Part shown: piece by piece, positions 1 through 7,522 of the stretch | Layout of the letters: each line of letters opens with the position of its first letter | Numbering within the stretch: position 1 is the first letter of the stretch | NCBI GenBank assembly: GCA_030426685.1 | Contig: JAUHYC010000028.1 | Coordinates: forward strand, 1 to 50,098 | Source: Alphaproteobacteria bacterium | GTDB taxonomy: Bacteria; Pseudomonadota; Alphaproteobacteria; Rhodobacterales; Rhodobacteraceae | Length of the DNA stretch: 50,098 bases | Direction of reading: 5' to 3' | Notes under the pieces: generated by a model | The model's database searches: none | Seen by the model: the letters and a program-made list of their open reading frames with translations, nothing else | What the model was told of the DNA's origin: nothing | Position numbers and translations under genes: made by a program

Positions 1-19
1 GTTGATGCTCCTATGTTTG

Positions 20-659
20 TCAATCGGCACGGAGGAGGTCAGGCGGCGCGCATAAATGGCGGTAGATTTCACGAATGATGTATCGCTTGATGCAGCGCAC
101 TATCTCACGCCGGGTTTTACCTTCGGCAGTTCGACGCGCGGCATATACTTTTGTTTTCTCGTCATCGCGCAACGCTTCCGGTGCTGAGACGATGGTATTT
201 CCGATCATCTGTAGCGCGATCCAGCGTGCCTGAACGGCCGTCTTCCGAACTGCCTTCAGAACCCGCAATGCTTCGATCATTCCACCACGTGTTTTAAGCG
301 TTACCGTTCGTTTTCGGGCGAAAGCCGCATGGCCAGCCGCCTCTGCGTCGAACGTATCGGACTTTCCCCGGGCGCGGGTCGTGCCTGTCTGGGCCTGTAA
401 CTTCGAGTATCTGCACCCCTGCCTTCTGAAGATAACGCAGCACGCCGGCACCGTAAGTACCTGTCGATTCAATCCCAACCCTTTGCAAATCACCAAAGGA
501 TCGCATCCACTCCAGCATCAGCCGGTAGCCCTGGCGTGTCGTTGCGAAGCTCTGGCTGGCCAAAAAACGATCCTGATCATCAACAACAGCTGCAACATGC
601 AGATCCTTATGTGTGTCAACTCCGCCGACGACCGCGCACCTTTCAATTACCTTTTCCAT
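20..659 (-). pseudogene. IS110-family transposase, frameshifted and internally deleted
   Basis: The N-terminal half shows the IS110 DEDD/RuvC-like start (VDTHKDLHVAAVVD, then GIESTGTYG). At about position 390 the reading continues in another frame with RGKSDTFDAEAAGHAAFA, so there is a frameshift. The text then jumps from VSAPEALRD directly to KVYAARRTAEGKTRREIVR and CIKRYIIREIY, which in full-length family members is the extreme C-terminus. The central Transposase_20 region, roughly 100 or more residues, is therefore missing. About 213 codons remain against 340-400 normally. The copy cannot encode an active recombinase. It lies on the minus strand beside a truncated IS3 element, which it may have disrupted. 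Confidence 0.8.
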
Positions 660-930
660 TTCACCTCCGGTTTCCGGTCAATGTGGATTCCACCGGAGCA
701 CATCAGGACAGAACAGCAACGAGACAAATGTCAGGCCCTTCTCGGGTCACAGTGCAGCTCGGGGAAATCCCCTCCCTGCAAGACAATCCGGGCGGCCGAC
801 AGGTCCAGGGAAAGACACGTCAGGTCGATCCGAGTGTGGGTCAGACCATACCCGATGCCTCGCAGCACCAGTGACGATAACGGTCCATCGCCGTGAGGGT
901 CAGGCCGCCCACGCCAAGACTGGCACAAAC
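660..930 (-). other. IS110 non-coding 5' flank (possible bridge-RNA region)
   Basis: About 270 bases without a recognisable gene lie between the IS110 transposase start and the point where IS3 OrfB similarity stops (about 900-930). In IS110-group elements the stretch upstream of the transposase encodes the bridge RNA. Position and length fit, but I did not fold it, and the left boundary of the element is not resolved. Confidence 0.3.
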
Positions 931-1291
931 ACACTTGCTGTCGCTATGGTGAATGACGCTGTCGGGTTTGCGTTGTGTGACAGCCATGCTCATTGCGTCG
1001 ATGACAAGCTGCGCCTTCTGGTCGTTGCCCATGGCCCAGCCGATGATACGACGGCTGAAGGCATCAAGTACGACTGCGAGATACAGGAAGCCTGCCCAAG
1101 TCGGCACATAGGTGATATCTGCGACCCACAGCACGTTCGGTGCATCCGCATGGAAGTTGCGGTCGACCAGATCACTTGCAGGTCGGCCCCGTGGGTCCCG
1201 TTCTGTCGTGACGGCGAACTTGCGGCGGCTGACGCCCTTCAAGCCCTTCGCTTTCATCAGTCGCTCAATGCGCTTGCGACCGACGTTGATG
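900..1291 (-). pseudogene. IS3-family OrfB transposase, C-terminal part (split by IS256)
   Basis: This is the downstream half of an IS3-type DDE integrase. It contains VGRKRIERLMKAKGLKGVS, then WVADITYVPTWAGFLYLAVV with the first catalytic Asp, RRIIGWAM, and VIHHSDS with the second Asp. Similarity fades after the SLGVGG segment, so the part with the catalytic Glu is gone, apparently replaced by IS110-associated DNA. The upstream half of the same gene lies at 2696-3018. The two halves meet at the residues INV, exactly where the 9-bp duplication around the IS256 copy lies. Confidence 0.8.
1283..1291. repeat. IS256 target-site duplication, left copy (ACGTTGATG)
   Basis: The 9-mer ACGTTGATG directly abuts the left inverted repeat and recurs at 2687-2695 directly after the right inverted repeat. 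Eight or nine bases is the usual duplication for IS256-family insertion. The insertion lies inside the IS3 orfB gene. Confidence 0.85.
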
Positions 1292-2686
1292 GAGCTATGC
1301 CGGGAAATGGGTGACGCGGTTTGAAAGGGCGGCGTATCGTGGCGGGAGATCAAGCCTGCCAGAACTTCCAGAAGGAACGATACGCCTATGACGAACGATA
1401 CCGACATCATCGCCCTGTGTCAGCCGGGATCTGTGGATGATCCGCTGACCGAGATAGCCCGGGATGGCGCGCGCCGGATGCTGGCCGCTGCACTTCGGGC
1501 CGAAGCCGACGCCTTCGTCGCGCAGCATGCCGAAGAGGTCCTGCCGGATGGCCGGCAGCGGGTCGTCCGGCATGGGTATGGGCCGGAGCGGAGCATCCAG
1601 ACCGGGATCGGCGCGCTTGAGGTGCGCCGCCCGAAGGTGCGTGACCGCGCGGCCGGGCCTGCTGACGGGAAGGTGCGCTTCACCTCTGCGATCCTGCCGA
1701 AATGGGCGCGGCGGTCGCGCAGCCTCGATGCCCTGCTGCCGGCGCTCTACCTGCGCGGCATTTCCACCGGCGACTTCCGGGAGGCGCTCTCTGCGATCCT
1801 GGGTGCGGATGCGCCGAACCTGTCGCCGAGTGTGATCTCGCGCCTGACCGGAGGGTGGCAGCGGGAATATGTCCGCTGGCAGCGCCGTGATCTCTCGGCG
1901 CGGCGGTATGTCTACATCTGGGCAGACGGCGTCTACCTCCAAGCCCGGATGGAGCCTCAAGCCGAGTGTATCCTGGTCATCCTCGGGGCGACGCCCGAAG
2001 GAAAGAAGGAGGTTGTCGGTTTCCAGGTCGGTGTGCGTGAGAGCGCGCAGAGTTGGCGCGAGCTGCTTGTCGACATCAAGGCCCGCGGCCTTGCCGTCCC
2101 GCCGGAAGTCGCGGTTGGCGACGGGGCGATGGGGTTCTGGAAGGCGCTCGACGAGGTCTTTCCTGGCACACGTCATCAAAGATGTTGGGACCACAAGATC
2201 GCCAACGTCCTGAACAGGTTCCCGAAATCCATGCAGCCGACGGTGAAGGCCGATCTGCGCGAGATCTGGCAGGCCGAGACCCGCGCCACGGCGGAGACCG
2301 CCATGGACATCTTCTCCGAAAAATACGGGGCGAAATATGAAAAAGCGGTCACCTGTCTGACGAAGGACAGGGAAGCGCTGCTCACCTTCTACGACTTTCC
2401 GGGTGACCACTGGGACCATCTGCGCACGGGCAACCCCATCGAAAGCGTCTTCGCCACCGTTCGGCACCGGACCGTGCGAACCAAGGGCGCGCTGTCACAG
2501 AAGACGGCGAAGCTCATGGTCTTCAAGCTCGTTCAGGCGGCCGCAAAAACATGGCGGCGCCTGAAGGGCGCCAATCAGTTGCCTTTGCTCATCGAAGGCG
2601 TCACATTTAACGACGGTGTCGCCGCAAACGACACTGCAAACCGCGCCGCTTGATCAGGCCGCGTCACCCAGATTCCAGCATAGCTC
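1292..2686 (+). mobile_element. Intact IS256-family insertion sequence
   Basis: The 1395-bp element is bounded by imperfect terminal inverted repeats of about 28 bp. Both ends begin GAGCTATGC and run to GGGTGACGCGG; the right end is read on the minus strand as GAGCTATGCTGGAATCTGGG. It is flanked by the direct repeat ACGTTGATG. It carries one full-length transposase. The perfect duplication suggests a fairly recent insertion into the older IS3 element. Confidence 0.9.
1388..2653 (+). CDS. IS256-family (mutator-type) transposase
   Basis: The 421-residue protein has the length and organisation of Transposase_mut enzymes. It reads clean from ATG to TGA and stops 33 bp before the right end of its element. 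Recognisable pieces are the N-terminal ALRAEADAFVAQHAEE, GYGPERSIQTGIGALEVRRP, the first catalytic Asp in WADGVYLQ, the second in VAVGDGAMGFWKAL, the conserved HQRCWDHKIANVLNRFP, and the Glu in TGNPIESVFATVRHR. It would catalyse transposition of the surrounding element. No frameshift or missing catalytic residue is seen, so it is probably functional. Long open frames on its opposite strand are shadows. Confidence 0.95.
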   Translation: MTNDTDIIALCQPGSVDDPLTEIARDGARRMLAAALRAEADAFVAQHAEEVLPDGRQRVVRHGYGPERSIQTGIGALEVRRPKVRDRAAGPADGKVRFTSAILPKWARRSRSLDALLPALYLRGISTGDFREALSAILGADAPNLSPSVISRLTGGWQREYVRWQRRDLSARRYVYIWADGVYLQARMEPQAECILVILGATPEGKKEVVGFQVGVRESAQSWRELLVDIKARGLAVPPEVAVGDGAMGFWKALDEVFPGTRHQRCWDHKIANVLNRFPKSMQPTVKADLREIWQAETRATAETAMDIFSEKYGAKYEKAVTCLTKDREALLTFYDFPGDHWDHLRTGNPIESVFATVRHRTVRTKGALSQKTAKLMVFKLVQAAAKTWRRLKGANQLPLLIEGVTFNDGVAANDTANRAA

Positions 2687-2695
2687 ACGTTGATG
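2687..2695. repeat. IS256 target-site duplication, right copy (ACGTTGATG)
   Basis: Exact copy of the 9-mer at 1283-1291, immediately outside the right inverted repeat of the IS256 element. Confidence 0.85.
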
Positions 2696-3018
2696 CCCTC
2701 CTCCGCCAGCTCAGCGTGGATGCGTGGTACGCCATAAGTGTGCTTTGATGCCTCATGGATGGTGGCGATCCGGTCGGTCAGCGCATCATCGGCAACCTGC
2801 CGGGCACTGGGCGGGCGGCTGTGATGGGCATGGAAACCGCTGCGGGCCACGCCCAGGGTGCGCGACATCAACTGGATCGAAAACTCGGCCTGGTTCGCGG
2901 TCATGAATTTGAAGACCTCTGCGATGTCACGTCGTTTTTGTGCAAACCAAGCCGCGGCCTTTGACAGGATTTCTCGTTCCTGGCGAAGCTGTTTCACCTC
3001 GCGGCGAAGATGGCGCAA
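2696..3018 (-). pseudogene. IS3-family OrfB transposase, N-terminal part (split by IS256)
   Basis: The reading begins RHLRREVKQLRQEREILSKA and AWFAQKR, the coiled leucine-zipper junction of IS3 OrfA/OrfB, then RTLGVARSGFHAHHSR, TYGVPRIHAELAEEGINVS (the HTH_21 region). It is interrupted by IS256 at the INV codons; the remainder is at 900-1291. It overlaps the end of OrfA in the -1 frame, as expected for an IS3 element that makes OrfAB by frameshifting. The element is dead because of the IS256 insertion and loss of the far end. Confidence 0.8.
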
Positions 3019-3212
3019 CTCTTCAGCTCAGCACTCGTCAGGCGATCAATTCGTTCACCACCATCCGCACCGGCCTGTTTAACCCATTCATGGATCGTTG
3101 CGGCGCAAGACTCATATTCGCGCGCCAGACTTTCGACACTGCGACCAGCTCGCGCCAGCGCAACCAATTGTTCCCTAAATTCCGTCGGGTACGGGTTCCT
3201 CGTTCTCGGCAT
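2994..3212 (-). CDS. IS3-family OrfA (helix-turn-helix subunit)
   Basis: The 72-residue protein starts MPRTRNPYPTEFREQLVALA, followed by RSVESLAREYESCAATIHEW, a typical HTH_Tnp_1 fold that binds the IS ends. I chose the ATG at 3212 because AAGGAG lies about 8 bases upstream; an in-frame GTG at 3221 is less likely. The frame ends KSCAIFAAR, while the LRREVKQLRQ continuation lies in the overlapping OrfB frame. It belongs to the element broken by IS256, so it is a relic even though this part is intact. Confidence 0.7.
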   Translation of the reverse strand: MPRTRNPYPTEFREQLVALARAGRSVESLAREYESCAATIHEWVKQAGADGGERIDRLTSAELKSCAIFAAR

Positions 3213-3282
3213 GAAAAACACTCTCCTTCATCAGTGAAAAAGTGTCCCTCAAACCGGGGGAACTCCAACTCCAGGTGGCCTC

Positions 3283-3865
3283 CGAACGCCGTCGCACCAA
3301 GGTAAAGCAGCAACGGTCCGGCTGGTTTAAGCATCGCCTCCCAGCCATCGCGGCGTTTTGTCTTCGTTGACAAAACAGCGGCGAAGACGAACATGGCCCG
3401 CCTGAGAGGTAGAGCCAAACAGGGTGACCGCCTGACGATGGACGCGCCTTTCGGCAGTTGGGGAACCCAAACGCTCATTGCCGGGCTCACACCAGACGCG
3501 CTGATCGCGCCCTGGGTCATCAAGGGAGCGATGGACGGACCAGCCCTTGCCTCCTACGTGCGCGAGGTCCTGATCCCCGAGATCGCGCCCGGCACCGTCG
3601 TGATCCTCGACAATCTGGCGACGCACCGCAACAGGGAGGCCGCGCAGTCCCTGCGTGATCACGGATGCTGGTTTCCGTTCCTGCCGCCATACAGCCCGAC
3701 CTGAACCCAATTGGAATGGCCTTCGCAAAGCACAAAGCGCACCTCCGGGGCATCGGGGCGAGAACCTTCACCGAGGTCTTCCAAACCATCAGCGAAATCT
3801 GCGATCTCCACGACACAGCCGAGTGTTGAAACTACTTCAACACTGCCGGATATGTCTCAGATTAA
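3283..3865 (+). pseudogene. IS630-family transposase remnant
   Basis: The fragment begins mid-protein with SERRRTKVKQQRSGWFKHRL, shifts frame near 3345, and continues RFVFVDKTAAKTNMARLRGR (first catalytic Asp region), TMDAPFGSWGTQTLIAGL, VVILDNLATHRNREAA (second Asp) and FPFLPPYSPT. A frameshift at about 3704 moves it to LNPIGMAFAKHKAHLRGIGA, ending NYFNTAGYVSD at TAA 3863-3865. The 5' part is missing at the junction with the IS3 element. At least two frameshifts and one in-frame stop make it inactive. Its stop overlaps the stop of the opposing antiterminator gene in the palindrome TTAA. Confidence 0.8.
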
Positions 3866-4389
3866 AATCGAAACGCTTTAATATTCCGGAGCTGGCTGGT
3901 AGTCGTAACTACACGAGCTTTCCTGCCCATCAATTCCAGTAAAACCCACACTCGCCTGTCAGGCGTAATACTCTCGACTCTGGCAACGAAATCACTAAAG
4001 GGACCTGATGTCATGCAAACCACATCGTTCGGTTTCAGGTTTGGTTCCGCCTCAAATCTGCCATCACTGTCACAATGTGATCCCAGTTGCACCATAATAT
4101 CATTTGGGACGAGAGCCGGTTCAAGCCCAAAGCTCACCAGCCGCTTGATGCCCCAAGTCGAGTTTACTGCGCGCCAACCGCCTGAATGGGCGTTGATCGC
4201 AACAAAGACATAGCCAGGAAATAGCGGCTTCAACGTAGTATGGAATTTACCTCGACGAAGGCTTGTCTCTTCCCGGAAAGGAAGGAAGGTCTTGAACCCC
4301 TGCCGGCCCAAGTTGCGCACCGCTATCCGGTCGGAATTTGGTTTCAGTTGAGCCAAGTACCAGTGATTACTTGTGTCATCTGGAGACAT
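3862..4389 (-). CDS. RfaH/NusG-like transcription antiterminator
   Basis: The 175-residue protein has an N-terminal NGN domain at about residues 9-100: NHWYLAQLKPNSDRIAVRNL, GFKTFLPFREE, FPGYVFVAI, TWGIKRLVSFG. A KOW-like region follows at about 120-170 (KPNDVVCMTSGPFSDFVARV). Such NusG paralogs bind RNA polymerase and suppress termination in long polysaccharide operons, typically recruited at an ops element. I chose ATG 4389; an in-frame TTG at 4407 is possible. It is the only non-IS gene in the first 6.4 kb and lies about 2 kb upstream of, and opposite to, the polysaccharide genes. Target assignment is inference. Confidence 0.85.
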   Translation of the reverse strand: MSPDDTSNHWYLAQLKPNSDRIAVRNLGRQGFKTFLPFREETSLRRGKFHTTLKPLFPGYVFVAINAHSGGWRAVNSTWGIKRLVSFGLEPALVPNDIMVQLGSHCDSDGRFEAEPNLKPNDVVCMTSGPFSDFVARVESITPDRRVWVLLELMGRKARVVTTTSQLRNIKAFRF

Positions 4390-4602
4390 GAAAAACCACT
4401 TGTTCAAAAATGAACGTTTTTACCGCGCAACCCCGGTAATTGGCAATAGCCCTGATTTTGCGGCGGTCTCTCCAGAATGTCTGCCGATCCCGAACCAAGC
4501 CGTTCCTCCGAACCGCACCACGGCGTGGATGGGTTGGTTTCCGGATCGTGATAGCAAGATCAACCTTTGACGCATGTTGGCATGCCTTCCCCATACCCCT
4601 TA

Positions 4603-5532
4603 GAGCCTGATTCAAAACTCAGTCAACCATAGCAATACCTTGCGAGACGCCTGGTTGTGAGGCGGATATGGGCGATGTTGATCCAGGCCTCGGCGGAGGC
4701 GATGGATTTCTCCCAATCCTTGGCGAGACGGCGGCATCGACCGAGCCAGGCGAAGGTCCGTTCAACGACCCACCGTCGGGGAAGGACTTCGAAGCCGTCC
4801 GAGGTGTCGGATCGCTTAATGATCTCGACCGTCCCTCACCCATGTGTCTGAGCGCGCCGCACAACTTCGGTCCGGCATAGCCCCCATCAGCGAAGATGTG
4901 ACGCAGCCAGGGACAGACATGGCGGATCGCCTTGAGCACCTCCGTCGCCCCATCGCGATCTTGGATGTCGGCGGAATGAACAACCACCCCGAACAGGAGA
5001 CCGGGGGTGTCCACGACGATGTGTCGCTTTCGCCCCTTGACCTTCTTGCCGGCATCGAAGCCGGAAATCCCACCGCTTTCCGTCGTTTTCACGGATTGGG
5101 AGTCGATCACGCCCGCGCTCGAACTGGCTTCCCACCCTTCCAGCTCCCTCGTTTCCATCGCCAGCGCAAAGCGGATCGTCTGCAGCAGACCGCTGTCGCG
5201 CCAGTCGTAGAAGTAGCCCTGCACCGTAGAGACGGGTGGAAAGTCCTTCGGGAGCATACGCCACTGACACCCCGTGGAAGCGATGTAGAGCAATGCATTC
5301 ATCACTTCGCACAGATCCGTGGTGCACGGGCGTCCCAACCGGCTCGGCGGGGGCAAGAACGGTTCGATCAAGGCCCATTCCCGATCCAACAGGTCGCTTG
5401 CATAACGCGGGCATTCCCGCCGATACTCACGTCGAGCGGCTTCAGTCCAAGGCATTGTCGGCTCCATTCAGTGTGCAAACCGAAGGGAATCACAACCAAC
5501 TGAAGGCGCTCAACTCTTTTCCGCGCAGGCTC
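4603..5532 (-). mobile_element. IS5-family insertion sequence (complete ends)
   Basis: The 930-bp element has short terminal inverted repeats beginning GAGCCTG at both ends and a 3-bp TTA duplication at 4600-4602 and 5533-5535. TTA or TA fits the IS427/IS1031 groups of IS5. Its transposase has a frameshift, so it is complete in outline but probably cannot move itself. Confidence 0.75.
4623..5467 (-). pseudogene. IS5-family transposase with one frameshift
   Basis: The protein starts MEPTMPWTEAARREYRREC and contains LTDAEW-type sequence (LLDREWALIEPFLPPPSRLG), GCQWRMLPKDFPPVSTV (DUF4096-like start), the catalytic ID in SSAGVIDSQSVKTTESGG, GKKVKGRKRHIVVDTPGL, and FADGGYAGPKL with the second Asp. 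At about 4838 one base is missing (GAG-GG where GAG-TGG is expected). The true C-terminus [20 protein letters not shown] and [16 protein letters not shown] therefore lies in the next frame, ending at 4623. With that base restored it would be a normal roughly 280-residue enzyme. Confidence 0.85.
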
Positions 5533-5555
5533 TTAGGGTAGTAAATCAATTAGTT

Positions 5556-6150
5556 TCACCACAGGACTGCAGGAGCAATGACGACTGTTGAAAGGAAGTT
5601 TCTCGCGAGTTTGTCGTAGCATGTCGCTATACGGTGCCAGTCCTTAGGGTGCAGAAGGCGCGCTCGATACGTTTGCGCTCGCGGTATGGGGATCGTTCGT
5701 AGGGAATCCGCCATTTGCGCGACTTGGTGGTCGGGATCACAGCCTCGGTCCCTGTACTCAGTTCTGGCGAGCATCCCGCGCAGGCTGTTGGCGTCGTACA
5801 CCCTGTCCACAATCTGGCGTGCCGGTACCGGCTGTGCCGCCAGCAGCGTGGATGAGGCGGAGAAGTCGGCAGTGTTGCCGGGTGTTAGCAGGAACGCCGC
5901 AATACTGCCGCAACCATCTGTCAGTGCGTGTATTTTCGTGATTGAAGCACCACGCGAGTGCCCCCTCTCGGCAATTGCCTGCCGAGCAATGGTTGGCCTG
6001 AGCCTGCGCCCCCTTTTCCGCAAGGTGCCGAACGGTGCGCCCGCACCGCGGCGCTGTCGATGCTCAATCCGTCGGGTATTTCCGCCAAGGCGACAAGTTC
6101 AAAGAAAATGCGCCCCCAGATACCCTTCCAGCTACAAGGGCTGAAGCGGC
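5556..6150 (-). pseudogene. IS5-family (IS427-type) transposase remnant
   Basis: Pieces of a second IS5 transposase can be read in three frames. They are GIWGRIFFELVALAEIPDGL with IDSAAVRAHRSAPCGKGG near 6020-6145, ERGHSRGASITKIHALTDGC near 5900-5960, TTKSRKWRIPYERSPYRERK near 5690-5750, and RIATCYDKLARNFLSTVV near 5580-5640. At least three frameshifts separate them. The order is that of an IS427-group enzyme, so this is an old decayed copy. The neighbouring 930-bp IS5 element ends 23 bp away. Confidence 0.7.
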
Positions 6151-6519
6151 TTCACCGCATTCTAAGCCCGATCTCAAAGCCAAAACTCCCCCGCCATTCA
6201 TCCACTCCTGTTCTATTTTTCGGAGGTGAATCAGCAGGATTGTTGAAATTCAACACCTTGATTGAGTTTTAACCCTAGTCATATCGTGACACCTCATTCT
6301 CTCAGATAACCCGGATCGCGACAACCGGTTGTAAACTACACTCAAGTTTATTTGCTGTGAGTTTTTGCGATTGAAATCACCACGGGGGTTCCCGAGGATA
6401 CCAATTTCGCGCTTTTCAACAAGTTGACGGCCAGCTATCGTTCAAAATTGAACAGACATGGCAAATTTGTTTTGCACCCCGAATCCTGTCTCAGATTGGC
6501 GCCACCCGGGCGGTCCTGG
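6151..6519. other. Leader region upstream of the polysaccharide regulator; no gene
   Basis: I see no convincing coding sequence here. The stretch is AT-richer than its surroundings, and TTGATT at about 6255 with ATATCG 17 bases further on is a weak promoter candidate. It separates IS debris from the EPS regulator and is probably the promoter and leader of cluster 1. Confidence 0.35.
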
Positions 6520-6531
6520 TGCGGTAGCTGT
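6520..6531 (+). promoter_or_regulatory. ops-like element (GCGGTAGC core)
   Basis: TGCGGTAGCTGT contains the 8-base GCGGTAGC core of the ops/JUMPstart sequence that recruits RfaH to paused RNA polymerase. It lies about 20 bases before the start codon of the EPS MarR gene, and an RfaH-like gene lies 2 kb away. The bases following the core differ from the enterobacterial ops, so this is a candidate only. Confidence 0.4.
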
Positions 6532-6549
6532 GGTGGGACCTTTCTCCTA

Positions 6550-6927
6550 ATGTCCCGGAAACAGACACAGGCAAGACAAGATGCCCAGTTTCGAATTCTC
6601 AAGCGGATCCACGAAAATCCGGATGTGACACAACGGCAGTTGGCGGAGGAAGTGGGGATCAGCGTTGGCGGCTTGCATTACCTACTTAGGGCGCTGATCG
6701 ACAAAGGATTGGTCAAACTTGCAAACTTTACAGTCGCCGAGGATAAACGGCGGTACGCGTATGTTCTGACGCCCAAAGGAATATCCGAAAAGACCCGGAT
6801 AACTAGGCAGTTCCTCCGGCGGAAAATGGACGAATACGCAGCGCTGAAGGCGGAAATCGACGCTCTGAGGCATGACCTCGAGTTGGGCAGTACTGCGGAC
6901 ACCGCTCCGACGACCGACAGCCGATGA
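6550..6927 (+). CDS. MarR-family EPS-associated transcriptional regulator
   Basis: The 125-residue protein has a winged helix: DAQFRILKRIHENPDVTQRQ, LAEEVGISVGGLHYLLRALI, GLVKLANFTVAEDKRRYAYV, LTPKGISEKTRITRQFLRRK, followed by a short coiled tail MDEYAALKAEIDALRHDLE. This matches the small MarR regulators found at the head of exopolysaccharide clusters in proteobacteria. I chose ATG 6550 because homology starts there; an upstream in-frame ATG at 6424 adds unrelated residues. It is first in line before cluster 1, separated from asnB by a decayed toxin-antitoxin pair. It probably controls the cluster, by inference from position. Confidence 0.85.
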   Translation: MSRKQTQARQDAQFRILKRIHENPDVTQRQLAEEVGISVGGLHYLLRALIDKGLVKLANFTVAEDKRRYAYVLTPKGISEKTRITRQFLRRKMDEYAALKAEIDALRHDLELGSTADTAPTTDSR

Positions 6928-6957
6928 TTTGCGTTATCGGGCGTTTGAAGCGAGTTC

Positions 6958-6970
6958 GTCGGTAGCGGAC
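6958..6970 (+). promoter_or_regulatory. Second ops-like element (CGGTAGCG core)
   Basis: GTCGGTAGCGGAC matches the enterobacterial ops sequence GGCGGTAGCGTGC at 10 of 13 positions. It lies just after the MarR gene and before the polysaccharide operon, within the likely transcribed leader. Together with the site at 6520 it suggests antitermination control, but chance similarity cannot be excluded by eye. Confidence 0.35.
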
Positions 6971-7087
6971 GTCGGCACGCTCCACTCTATCAGCTTGCGC
7001 AGGTTAGCAACCGCTTCGATGTATACTACGTGTGGACCATAGGGTGAGATGCGCGGAGCCGAAAGCGAGAGATGTGACATAGAACAT

Positions 7088-7123
7088 GGACCGGTGTTCA
7101 TGACGGAGCGTGCAGCGCTCTGA
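7088..7123 (+). pseudogene. VapB antitoxin C-terminal remnant
   Basis: The last codons, GPVFMTERAAL followed by TGA, match the acidic C-terminal tail of VapB antitoxins that sit directly before vapC. The stop overlaps the vapC start as TGATG, the usual coupling. Upstream in the same frame there is no AbrB-type DNA-binding domain, so the antitoxin body is lost. Confidence 0.5.
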
Positions 7124-7452
7124 TGCTTCGGTACATGTTGGATACAATTATCCTAATACACACCGTGAAAAACAAACTTGGGATGGTTCGGCAGCAGTTC
7201 GAGTCGCACGACGGCGAGATCTGTGCATCAAACATCACGGCTATGGAGCTTCTCTACGGTGCGCACAAGTCACAAGCCGTTCGCCACAATCTTGACGTCA
7301 TCGAGGGCCTGCTTGGGCGCATCGAGCTTTTGGACTTCGACCTCAGCGCTTCCGAACATGCCGGGCAGATCCGTGCCGAGCTTGCTGCGGCGGGAAATCC
7401 GATTGGTCGGTGCGATATATCGACCTCTGTCAACTCATACTGTTTCGCCTAG
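7123..7452 (+). pseudogene. VapC-type PIN-domain toxin, C-terminally truncated
   Basis: The 109-residue reading starts MLRYMLDTIILIHTVKNK, keeping the first catalytic Asp of the PIN fold. It continues EICASNITAMELLYGAHKSQ with the conserved Glu, and LDFDLSASEHAGQIRAELAA. After GNPIG it diverges (RCDISTSVNSYCFA), so the later Asp residues and the C-terminal NNxREF segment of normal 130-140 residue VapC proteins are absent. DTN is also changed to DTI. With the antitoxin nearly gone too, this is a dead toxin-antitoxin locus. VapC enzymes cleave tRNA or rRNA when free. Confidence 0.7.
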
Positions 7453-7522
7453 CGCGCCTTGAGGTAATCCCCAGACCATGAGTGAAATAAGTCATTTTAC
7501 TAAGATCTTTGGTGCGCCATAG

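Noticed and set aside
613..1314. 233-codon plus-strand frame
   Set aside because: Antisense to IS110 flank and IS3 orfB; no domain seen.
1295..2467. 390-codon open frame on the minus strand
   Set aside because: It is antisense to the intact IS256 transposase, has no recognisable domain, and arises from G+C-rich codon bias.
4376..4615. 79-codon minus-strand frame before the antiterminator
   Set aside because: It overlaps the antiterminator start in another frame, extends into the IS5 end, and has no recognisable sequence.
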